The position numbers and the translations under genes are program-made. A stretch of 5,599 nt of DNA from NCBI GenBank assembly GCA_049613665.1, contig JBMZCV010000240.1, positions 1 through 5,599 of the forward strand. Reading direction: 5' to 3'. The DNA comes from JBMZCV01 sp049613665. Lineage in GTDB: Bacteria; Bacteroidota; Bacteroidia; Chitinophagales; UBA2359. Under the pieces are notes generated by a model. The model did not search any database. It saw only the letters and a program-made list of their open reading frames with translations, and was not told the origin of the DNA. Numbering within the stretch: the first letter of the stretch is position 1; each line of letters opens with the position of its first letter. This document shows positions 1 through 5,581 of this stretch, piece by piece.

Positions 1-307
1 TTTAGCCTTAAAGTAGGTGTGTAACAGCTTCAACCAAGCTATTTTAGCCTTAAAGCAGGTGTGTAATTGCTTCAATCAAGCTATTTTAGTCTTAAAGTAG
101 GTGTGTAACAGCTTCAACCAAGCTATTTTAGCCTTAAAGTAGGTGTGTAACTGCTTCAACCAAGCTGTTTTAGCGTTAAAGTAGGTATGTAACAGCTTCA
201 ACCAAGCTATTTTAGCCTTAAAGTAAGTGTGTAACAGCTTCAACCAAGCTATTTTAGCCTTAAAGTAGGTGTGTAACTGCTTCAACTAAGCTATTTTAGC
301 TTTAAAG
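1..307. repeat. 42-bp tandem repeat array (minisatellite), about 7.3 copies
   Basis: Seven full 42-bp units begin at 1, 43, 85, 127, 169, 211 and 253, and a partial eighth runs from 295 to about 307. The array may continue left of the window. Units differ at only a few sites. Each contains AGCTT-CAACC-AAGCT, a 5-bp stem with a 5-nt loop, or a variant in which A is replaced by T (TGCTT) that weakens the stem. No part of the unit varies like a spacer, so this is not CRISPR. The period is a multiple of three, so a frame lacking a stop in one unit stays open across the array. This explains a 14-residue-repeat reading frame on the minus strand, which has no ATG start and is not called as a gene. 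The function is unknown. Confidence 0.95.
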
Positions 308-326
308 ACCTTGCATGAAAGGTCTT
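305..326. other. perfect 8-bp stem hairpin closing the repeat array
   Basis: AAGACCTT (305-312) is the exact reverse complement of AAGGTCTT (319-326), with the 6-nt loop GCATGA. It lies directly at the right edge of the 42-bp array. It could terminate a transcript crossing the array or form a structured leader element, but no T-run follows on either strand, so it is not called a terminator. The structure is seen directly; any role is inferred. Confidence 0.5.
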
Positions 327-370
327 ATTCATACAACATTCCATTTTTTTAGAGATAATAATGCTTCAAT

Positions 371-394
371 AACAATTGTTTTTTACTATCTTTA
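371..394 (+). promoter_or_regulatory. possible promoter/operator of the NACHT gene (weak)
   Basis: The 117 bases between the hairpin and the NACHT start are AT-rich and non-coding. They contain a perfect 10-bp palindrome, AACAATTGTT (371-380), and TATCTTTA (387-394), which is one base away from the Bacteroidota -7 consensus TAnnTTTG. No TTTG/TTG element was found at the usual spacing upstream, so this is only a candidate. No ribosome-binding sequence stands out before the start codon, which is normal for Bacteroidota. Confidence 0.2.
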
Positions 395-443
395 AAGTTC
401 ATTTTATTATCCTTTTTCTCATTCCAAAAACTCTAGCACCAAT

Positions 444-3400
444 ATGTCCGACATCACCAACTTTCTAACAACTTATAGTGCAAGCATGTTAGTAGCCTTA
501 GCCATTACTTTTTTCTTCGCTATTTATCTGTATTTATACTACTATTATATCAGAAAAAAGGATTATACACGAGAGCGTTTTGCTTTTGTATCGCTCGCAA
601 GTTTTACCGTTTTCACCTTGTCGCTATTGCCTTTTTTGCTTGTGCCAAACACGTCTTTCGGTTGGTTCATCAAAATGGCTAATTCTTATTTGAATACGAA
701 TATTCCTGCTTACAAAGAGGAAAATCTATTAGCAAATATTTTCATACTCGTTTTTTGCCTCCTCATGTATTATGTGCTTGTTAGAACCTTATTTCTCAAT
801 TGGAACGGAAAGAAAAGCGAGGAACAAGCACTCAACGAAGCGACAAATAATGATGCTCAAAGTATTTGGGGAGATGCGAAACTGTATCGCAAGAAAAACG
901 GAAAATTTGTAGTGTATGTGCCGCCGCCAAAAAAGGAAAATGATGTTTTCCCTAGCGAATATCACAAAAAAAGAGCGTGGCATATTAAGGCGGCCGCTTT
1001 GCTCAAACTACACGATTATCAATATCAGATAGATACCGAAACGGATTGGTATGTCGATGCCAAAACCTATATCGCTAAGTATGGACATCATGGCGAAAAG
1101 GCTGCGATTTTGTGTCTTGAAACCGAACCTACGACTAGCGTTTTAGAGAAATATCTTTATTTTGTGGCGAAGCAAAAGCAAAAAGGACTTGTTTTTGCGA
1201 AATATACCATAGCGATAAATGCAAACGGCCAGCGAAAAACGGAGCATTTACAAGATGCCATAACAGGTTTTGAGTATGTAGAAATAGATTGTCGTTATGA
1301 AAGCGAAATGCTAGACAATTTTATAGACAAAGCTTTTTATCTCAACAATCTAAAGCCGTTTTTTGAAACAAAACAAATCAATGGCGTAAGCCTCAATGAA
1401 ATGTATGTGCCTTTGTCGGCTCGTGAAAAGGTGCTTGAAAAAGATGAACTCATAGACAAGGCAGCCGAAATTGAGAATGTAGAAAAATTTGTGTTGCAAT
1501 GGATAAATGACGATAGCCTACAACGACAACATCTAGCTATTTTGGGCGAATATGGACAAGGCAAGTCCGTATTGATGAAAAAAATAGCGAAAACTATGCT
1601 CGAACAGCCAGAAAACTACCAACGCATTCCGATATTGGTGGAGTTGGGTGGCAGTAGTCCACGCACAATGACGGCAAATGATATGTTGAGCAAATGTATC
1701 AATGCTTTTTCGGGTGGCGATGCCAAAAAACTATTGGAACTGCACAAAGCAGGCAAACTCTTGTTTATTTTTGATGGCTTCGATGAAATGGATTTGGTGG
1801 GCGATACCGAATTGCTGTTTAGTCATTTCAGGAGTTTGTGGCAATTTACCAATGAGCCAAATGCTAAAATCATTATTGCAGGCCGCCCCAATTTGTTTAC
1901 CGACAACAAAGAACGCCGCAAGGCTTTGGGTATTCGGCCGCCACGCCTAAACGCTGCTTATACGAGAGCGATTTATTTGAATCAGCTAAACGCAGCACAA
2001 GTAGAACAAGTGCTAGACAAAGTAACGGAAAAAACAAAGCTAGAAATTTTGGACGCTCAACAGCAGGCTGGCGAAAGGAGTAGCTTTGCCGAACTCATTA
2101 GGCGGCCTTCTACTTTGTTTCAATTGAGTGCGATTTGGGATAGCGAAATGGCTATCAATAAAAACAAACTCAATTCGGCTACCGTTATCGGAAAGTTTAT
2201 AGAAAAAAGCTATGAGCGACAACAAAGTAAAGAAAAATTAAATTCTGAACGTTTGACAAGTATAGAACGCAATTATTTTTTGATAGGTATTGCCATAAAT
2301 ATGATGCTCAAAAATGATTATACCAATAAAATAAAAGCCAATGAACTTAGAGCAACAATAGAACTGCTTTGGAATCAATATCCAGAAAAATTGTCGCCTT
2401 ACCAAACAACGCAAGACGGACAAAAAGCTTCTTTGAAAATACGCCTAAAAAACAATAAACACGCACTAGAAACAATTACTAGAGATGTGATGGCAGGCGG
2501 TATTTTGGTGCAAGACTTATCGGGCAGCGATGTGTTTCGCTTTTCGCACAAATCTTATATGGAATATCTCGTGAGTGCTTTTTATGCGACTTTTATTCTA
2601 AAAAGCAAACACGATACTGAACTGTTTACGATTACAAACACAGTAAAAGAAGTGTTTAATTTTAAAGCAAATCAACTCGCTGCCTCCGAAGATGTAGAGC
2701 GTTTTGCTGCCGAAATCATTGTAGAACAAATAGAACTAAAAGACGCTGACGACAATGTAAAACCAATAGAAGCACATAAAGAAGAATATTTAAGTGCTAT
2801 CTTTGAGAAAGTGATGCCAACAAGACGATTACGCCTGCGAAAATATGCTTTTTTACGACCTTTTCTCAATATAGCAGCTTGGTGTAATATACATCCGATG
2901 CAAAAATGGCTGATAGGAATTTTTATAATAGCTTGTATTTGTTTATTATCTGTTTTTATGATAGATTTCGATACAGAAAATGAAGGCTTACAATGGTCAC
3001 TTGCAATTTTGAGTATCTTACTTTATTTAAGCATTTATATTTTAATTGTTAAAGATAAACTTCATTTAGAAAAAAAAGAGCCAGAAAAAATGTATCTACC
3101 GCCCTACAAATATGCTGTATATATACGTTTGTACGGACAAGCTTGTATTTTTCTCGAAAAAAACTGTGTGCCTACATTTCCAGCTACTTATTATGAACTC
3201 ATGAAAGAAGCAGGAAAACCGATAAGCGAAAAAATAGCAACAAGTGAATTATACAGAGTAACGGTATTGCATATATTAGCCATATTTATTTTCTTCGCAT
3301 TCGCATTCGCAGGAGCAGTCGCAGGAGCAGTCGCATTCGCAGGAGCAGGAGCAGTCTTATTCCTAGAAGCAGAAGCAGGAACATCCGCATTCGTATTCAC

Positions 3401-3635
3401 ATTCACAGTCGTAGCCGTAGTCGGAAGAGTAGTCGCAGGAGCAGTCGTAGTTGCAGGAGTAGGAGCAATCACAGTCGCAGGAGTAGGAGCAATCGCATTC
3501 GCAGTCGAAGGAGTAGTCGCAGTCGCAGTCGCAGCCGCAGTTTTTATAATAGATGATAGAATGAAATCTATTCTACAAAAACTACAAGAAAACCTATCTA
3601 TTCTAAAAAAACAGCATCAAGAAAGGGAGTTTTAG
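444..3635 (+). CDS. membrane-anchored NACHT-domain STAND NTPase (bacterial NLR-like)
   Basis: Predicted signal-responsive ATPase of the STAND class. Three hydrophobic segments lie at about 14-36, 46-67 and 95-117. A soluble alpha/beta domain follows (about 170-310), then NACHT: Walker A GEYGQGKS (368-375), Walker B with the NACHT-typical acidic patch FDGFDEMD (443-450) and sensor-1 arginine in AGRPN (R481). FRFSHKSYMEYL (698-709) matches the helical motif commonly found C-terminal to NACHT modules. No LRR, WD40 or TPR repeats are visible where a sensor would normally sit. Instead there are two membrane helices (about 822-840 and 851-869), a loop, an Ala/Val/Gly/Phe-rich membrane region (about 940-1036) and a charged tail (1037-1063). 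The ATG at 444 puts a credible membrane helix at the N-terminus. The gene appears monocistronic and is flanked by repeats. The NACHT call is firm. A defence role is inferred by analogy with bNACHT anti-phage proteins; a signalling or regulatory NTPase is also possible. Confidence 0.9.
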   Translation: MSDITNFLTTYSASMLVALAITFFFAIYLYLYYYYIRKKDYTRERFAFVSLASFTVFTLSLLPFLLVPNTSFGWFIKMANSYLNTNIPAYKEENLLANIFILVFCLLMYYVLVRTLFLNWNGKKSEEQALNEATNNDAQSIWGDAKLYRKKNGKFVVYVPPPKKENDVFPSEYHKKRAWHIKAAALLKLHDYQYQIDTETDWYVDAKTYIAKYGHHGEKAAILCLETEPTTSVLEKYLYFVAKQKQKGLVFAKYTIAINANGQRKTEHLQDAITGFEYVEIDCRYESEMLDNFIDKAFYLNNLKPFFETKQINGVSLNEMYVPLSAREKVLEKDELIDKAAEIENVEKFVLQWINDDSLQRQHLAILGEYGQGKSVLMKKIAKTMLEQPENYQRIPILVELGGSSPRTMTANDMLSKCINAFSGGDAKKLLELHKAGKLLFIFDGFDEMDLVGDTELLFSHFRSLWQFTNEPNAKIIIAGRPNLFTDNKERRKALGIRPPRLNAAYTRAIYLNQLNAAQVEQVLDKVTEKTKLEILDAQQQAGERSSFAELIRRPSTLFQLSAIWDSEMAINKNKLNSATVIGKFIEKSYERQQSKEKLNSERLTSIERNYFLIGIAINMMLKNDYTNKIKANELRATIELLWNQYPEKLSPYQTTQDGQKASLKIRLKNNKHALETITRDVMAGGILVQDLSGSDVFRFSHKSYMEYLVSAFYATFILKSKHDTELFTITNTVKEVFNFKANQLAASEDVERFAAEIIVEQIELKDADDNVKPIEAHKEEYLSAIFEKVMPTRRLRLRKYAFLRPFLNIAAWCNIHPMQKWLIGIFIIACICLLSVFMIDFDTENEGLQWSLAILSILLYLSIYILIVKDKLHLEKKEPEKMYLPPYKYAVYIRLYGQACIFLEKNCVPTFPATYYELMKEAGKPISEKIATSELYRVTVLHILAIFIFFAFAFAGAVAGAVAFAGAGAVLFLEAEAGTSAFVFTFTVVAVVGRVVAGAVVVAGVGAITVAGVGAIAFAVEGVVAVAVAAAVFIIDDRMKSILQKLQENLSILKKQHQEREF
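3294..3539 (+). repeat. in-gene degenerate 6-bp (two-codon) repeat encoding an Ala/Val/Gly/Phe membrane region
   Basis: Codons 951-1032 of the NACHT gene form 41 two-codon units. The second codon of every unit ends in A and is GCA in 25 of 41 cases; the rest are GTA, ACA, TTA, CTA and a few GGA/GAA. The first codon is a pyrimidine-middle codon ending in C (TTC, GTC, ATC, GCC, TCC; one GTT) or a purine codon (GGA, GAA, AGA). The product is a hydrophobic stretch with Ala or Val at alternate positions, broken by few charged residues (E975, E977, R995, E1022), and is probably several membrane helices. Slippage by whole units would keep the frame open. A low-complexity reading frame on the opposite strand here is a shadow. 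Confidence 0.9.
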
Positions 3636-3667
3636 TTTTCTTTTGTAACATAAAATATCTTAGGTAG

Positions 3668-3687
3668 AGACAGGGCATGCCCTGTCT
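3668..3687. repeat. perfect 20-bp palindrome, left copy
   Basis: AGACAGGGCATGCCCTGTCT is its own reverse complement. It begins 33 bases after the NACHT stop codon and is preceded by GGTAG. TAACATA (3646-3652) and TATGTTA (3694-3700) add an outer inverted pair, so the whole unit spans about 55 bases. It may act as a 3' transcript hairpin for the NACHT mRNA, but no T-run follows. Confidence 0.85.
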
Positions 3688-3713
3688 AAATTATATGTTA
3701 TATTTTGAAAAAA

Positions 3714-3756
3714 AACATTTATCGCCCTGCATTAAAATACAGGGCTATTGAATGTT
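3714..3756. other. imperfect hairpin
   Basis: GCCCTG (3724-3729) pairs with CAGGGC (3740-3745). After one C/A mismatch the stem continues with three A-T pairs. An outer pair, AACATT (3714-3719) with AATGTT (3751-3756), extends it across a small internal loop. The CCCTG/CAGGG core resembles the nearby 20-bp palindromes, which suggests a decayed relative. Confidence 0.6.
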
Positions 3757-3779
3757 ATTGTGTTTTTTTATATGAATAG

Positions 3780-3799
3780 CCTTGTGTTTTAACGCAAGG
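3780..3799. other. hairpin, 9-bp stem with one G-U pair
   Basis: CCTTGTGTT (3780-3788) pairs with AACGCAAGG (3791-3799), including one G-U wobble and a very short loop. Its CCTTG/CAAGG core matches the right-hand 20-bp palindrome. It lies between the two convergent genes and has no adjacent T-run; a run of seven or more T's lies about 25 bases downstream on the plus strand. The role is unknown. Confidence 0.55.
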
Positions 3800-3891
3800 T
3801 GGCAGAAAATGACTTTTGTAACAACTTTTTTTAGCATACATTGTCACGCTTCAAAATAATATTTATCAGTATTCCTTCCGTGTTATCTATA

Positions 3892-3911
3892 AGACAAGGC
3901 ATGCCTTGTCT
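3892..3911. repeat. perfect 20-bp palindrome, right copy
   Basis: AGACAAGGCATGCCTTGTCT is its own reverse complement. It differs from the left copy only by paired changes: G to A in one arm and the matching C to T in the other. It lies about 21 bases beyond the isomerase stop codon (minus strand) and is followed on the plus strand by CTACC, the inverted form of the GGTAG before the left copy. It could form the 3' end of the isomerase transcript. Confidence 0.85.
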
Positions 3912-3932
3912 CTACCTTATGTTATTATTTCC

Positions 3933-4928
3933 TCAAACCTCCATTTCACTCAAAGACTGCTTCAAAAAATCAATCGCTTCAATTTCCATCGCATCAAAAC
4001 CTCGTATTTGAGACAGATAAAACGAGAGCCAATCGCCGAAATGAATCCCATACATATAGCGTTCTATCATAGAATTGCCTTTTGTTTCAAAATCTAAAAC
4101 GCAAGAAGCATATTTTGCCACCATCTTTTTCACAATCTCGAAACGGTATGTTGTGCGTTCAAACACATCGTCGGCATACACAAAAATCACCGCTTTGTCG
4201 GCTGTTTCCTCTCGCCAGCCCACGAGTTCATTATGGTTCATTTCTGGCAGCACATTGTGCCAACACAACATTTTCGCATTTTCATTCATTTGTTGTCGCC
4301 ACCGAAGTCCCAAAGCCTCATATTGCGTAGCCGTATAAATCACTAGCGTTTTTTGTGCCAAAATTTCCGCCCAAGACTTTGCCATTAGCTTTATAGCCTC
4401 TTGTTCTTCCATCAATAAATCATAAGCCGCCTGTAAGTTGGCTTCAAAAAACTTAGAAATCAAGTTGAAATGATGCAAAATATACAATTGTTGCACCAAA
4501 GAATAGCCCAAAGCAGTTCGTGGCGGCATTCCGCTTGGCACTTTTACGATAGGAAAATCGTATTGCAGAGCCATTTCTTCTAACTTGCCACCTGTCGTAA
4601 CGCCTACAATTTGAGTGTTTTGTTTTATCGCTTGTTCCAAAGCACTTATCGTTTCTTCCGTATTGCCAGAGTAAGACGAAGCGATTAACAAAGTGTTTTC
4701 ATTCACAAAACGAGGAATATCATAATCCTTATTCACCAACATCGGTATAGCCAATTCTTTTTGCAACAACTGAATGACTATATTCGCACCTGCACCAGAA
4801 CCACCTAAACCAATCACCAAAATATTTTTAATTTCAACACTCTTCGCCGTATCCAATTGTATCTTTTTTCCAATTTCCATAGCACGAAGCACCTGCATTG
4901 GAAAGTCTTTTATAAGTTGCTGCATCAT
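3933..4928 (-). CDS. bifunctional phosphoglucose/phosphomannose isomerase (SIS-domain family)
   Basis: A 331-residue cytosolic enzyme predicted to interconvert glucose 6-phosphate or mannose 6-phosphate with fructose 6-phosphate, linking glycolysis/gluconeogenesis to mannose metabolism. The architecture is two SIS (sugar isomerase) domains. Visible motifs are GLGGSGAGAN (40-49), the phosphosugar-binding SSYSGNTEET (84-93), TTGGK (111-115), PSGMPPRTALGYS (131-143), NENAK (215-219) and PEMNHNELVGW (228-238). E216 and H232 are 16 residues apart, the same spacing as the catalytic Glu203/His219 I recall from the Pyrobaculum aerophilum enzyme; R137 in PPR probably matches its active-site Arg135. 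The length is typical, and all key residues appear intact. Two adjacent ATG codons (4928 and 4925) could serve as start; the first is used here. It converges on the NACHT gene and diverges from yraN. Dual substrate specificity is inferred from the family. Confidence 0.9.
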   Translation of the reverse strand: MMQQLIKDFPMQVLRAMEIGKKIQLDTAKSVEIKNILVIGLGGSGAGANIVIQLLQKELAIPMLVNKDYDIPRFVNENTLLIASSYSGNTEETISALEQAIKQNTQIVGVTTGGKLEEMALQYDFPIVKVPSGMPPRTALGYSLVQQLYILHHFNLISKFFEANLQAAYDLLMEEQEAIKLMAKSWAEILAQKTLVIYTATQYEALGLRWRQQMNENAKMLCWHNVLPEMNHNELVGWREETADKAVIFVYADDVFERTTYRFEIVKKMVAKYASCVLDFETKGNSMIERYMYGIHFGDWLSFYLSQIRGFDAMEIEAIDFLKQSLSEMEV

Positions 4929-4982
4929 AATGAAGTTTTTTGTTTTTTATACCATTAAAAAATCTAAAAAAAATTGAAGCAA

Positions 4983-5010
4983 CGAAGATAAACTTTATTC
5001 TATAAACAAA
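4983..5010 (-). promoter_or_regulatory. possible Bacteroidota-type promoter for the isomerase gene (weak)
   Basis: Read on the minus strand, TTTG (5010-5007) is followed after 16 bases by TATCTTCG (4990-4983), one base off the TAnnTTTG -7 consensus. This would leave a leader of about 45-50 bases before the start codon at 4928. The spacing is slightly short and the region is AT-rich, so a chance match is quite possible. Confidence 0.25.
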
Positions 5011-5025
5011 AAAAGCTTTTACGAC

Positions 5026-5063
5026 TTTGTTTTTATTCAGAAACGTTTTTTTTGTTATATTTG
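5026..5063 (+). promoter_or_regulatory. promoter of yraN with a perfect TAnnTTTG -7 element
   Basis: TATATTTG (5056-5063) matches the Bacteroidota -7 consensus TAnnTTTG exactly. TTTG at 5026-5029 could be the -33 element, but the 26-base spacer is longer than usual, so the -33 assignment is doubtful. Transcription would start near 5070, giving a leader of about 50 bases before the ATG at 5120. The position supports 5120 rather than the in-frame ATG at 5027 as the yraN start. Confidence 0.5.
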
Positions 5064-5119
5064 CTCAAATTCGTTTTCATACCTTATCATATACTTCAAA
5101 AAGCAAAAAGTTCAGCAAA

Positions 5120-5479
5120 ATGGCAAAACACATTAGCTTAGGCAAAAAAGGCGAGCAATTGGCCATTGCACATTTAAAGCAAAAGTCTTATCAGATTTTA
5201 GAAACCAACTGGCGATACAAAAAAGCCGAAGTAGATATTATCGCTCTGTTTGAAAATGTCGTGATTTTTGTAGAAGTGAAAACGAGACGCACCAACTTTT
5301 TCGGCTATCCTGAAGAAAGCGTTTCCGATGCCAAAAAACGGCTATTATCCATTGCTGCCGAAGCTTATATGTATGAAAAAAAATGGGACACCGATATGCG
5401 TTTCGACATTATCGCCATCACACTCAACAAGCAAACAAAAGACATTTATCATATTGAAGATGCTTTTTTTGGGTATTGA
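5120..5479 (+). CDS. yraN: YraN/UPF0102 family protein, PD-(D/E)XK nuclease fold
   Basis: A 119-residue protein matching the usual UPF0102 length. Family motifs run in order: GKKGEQLA (8-15), NWRYKKAEVDIIA (30-42), FVEVKTR (50-56), FGYPEESV (61-68) with a following lysine, and RFDIIAI (94-100). E37/D39 and E52-V-K54 form the expected acidic and ExK parts of a PD-(D/E)XK-type active site related to Holliday-junction resolvases. The cellular role of the family is not well established. An in-frame ATG at 5027 would add 31 residues rich in Phe and Lys, but that extension precedes the family's conserved N-terminus and overlaps the -7 promoter box, so 5120 is chosen. An A-rich stretch precedes this ATG. 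The gene is divergent from the isomerase and appears monocistronic within the window. Confidence 0.93.
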   Translation: MAKHISLGKKGEQLAIAHLKQKSYQILETNWRYKKAEVDIIALFENVVIFVEVKTRRTNFFGYPEESVSDAKKRLLSIAAEAYMYEKKWDTDMRFDIIAITLNKQTKDIYHIEDAFFGY

Positions 5480-5505
5480 AATAATCGAATAAGAGGTTTG
5501 TAAAT

Positions 5506-5541
5506 CGTGCCGTTGTTGGTGTTATCACCATAGCCGTCAGG
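5506..5541. other. imperfect hairpin downstream of yraN
   Basis: TGGTG (5517-5521) pairs with CACCA (5526-5530) around a 4-base TTAT loop. Beyond an internal loop, CG (5511-5512) pairs with CG (5535-5536) and TG (5508-5509) with CA (5538-5539). It looks like a decayed longer palindrome, possibly a dispersed intergenic repeat. The minus-strand reading frame across it is preceded by two stop codons and is too short to call. Confidence 0.35.
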
Positions 5542-5566
5542 TTATTAAAAAAGCTGAATGTTATGA

Positions 5567-5581
5567 TACCCCAAAGGGGTA
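5567..5581. other. compact GC-rich hairpin TACCCC-AAA-GGGGTA
   Basis: A perfect 6-bp stem with a 3-base loop lies about 88 bases after the yraN stop codon and is followed by an AT-rich stretch with no T-run. Similar short CCCC-loop-GGGG intergenic hairpins are, as far as I recall, common as dispersed repeats in Bacteroidota genomes. It is equally plausible as a weak terminator. The rest of 5480-5599 shows no gene. Confidence 0.45.

Larger units (their letters stand above)
3646..3924. repeat. composite palindromic repeat region (REP/MITE-like) between convergent genes
   Basis: This non-coding block fills most of the 297-bp gap between the NACHT and isomerase stop codons. Its outer ends are inverted copies: TAACATAA (3646-3653) matches TTATGTTA (3917-3924). 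The inner ends share GGTAGAGACA followed by a palindromic core (3663-3687; right copy inverted, 3892-3916). The left end carries about 8 extra bases between these two parts. Two smaller hairpins lie inside, and an 11-bp direct repeat, CTTTTGTAACA, occurs at 3640-3650 and 3813-3823. No open frame of interest is present. The structure fits a short non-autonomous palindromic element or a cluster of REP-like units. Mobility is inferred, since no second copy of the whole block is visible here. Confidence 0.6.

Noticed and set aside
76..285. Minus-strand reading frame encoding a 14-residue repeat (core LHTYFKAKIAWL)
   Set aside because: It lies wholly inside the 42-bp array, whose period is a multiple of three, so an open frame is automatic. 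It starts at TTG rather than ATG, has no promoter-like sequence, and ends because of a unit variant.
1..307. CRISPR array
   Set aside because: The entire 42-bp unit is conserved. No variable spacers alternate with repeats, and no cas genes are present.
1702..1950. Plus-strand overlapping frame within the NACHT gene
   Set aside because: It overlaps the Walker B region in another frame and has no recognisable motif. The NACHT frame is clearly the coding one.
3191..3472. Minus-strand Ala/Thr/Pro-rich reading frame
   Set aside because: It is the shadow of the in-gene 6-bp repeat of the NACHT gene. Its low complexity comes from the same repeat, and it has no independent support.
3700..3840. Rho-independent terminator for the NACHT gene
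   Set aside because: Hairpins are present, but none is followed directly by a T-run; the nearest T-runs are 20 or more bases away. They are reported as hairpins only.
4075..4338. Plus-strand frames antisense to the isomerase
   Set aside because: They lie opposite well-conserved SIS-family coding sequence and show no family features.
5476..5545. Minus-strand short peptide frame with a GDNTNNGT-like stretch
   Set aside because: It is preceded by two consecutive stop codons, runs antisense into yraN and is only about 30 codons long. The repeat or hairpin explanation fits better.
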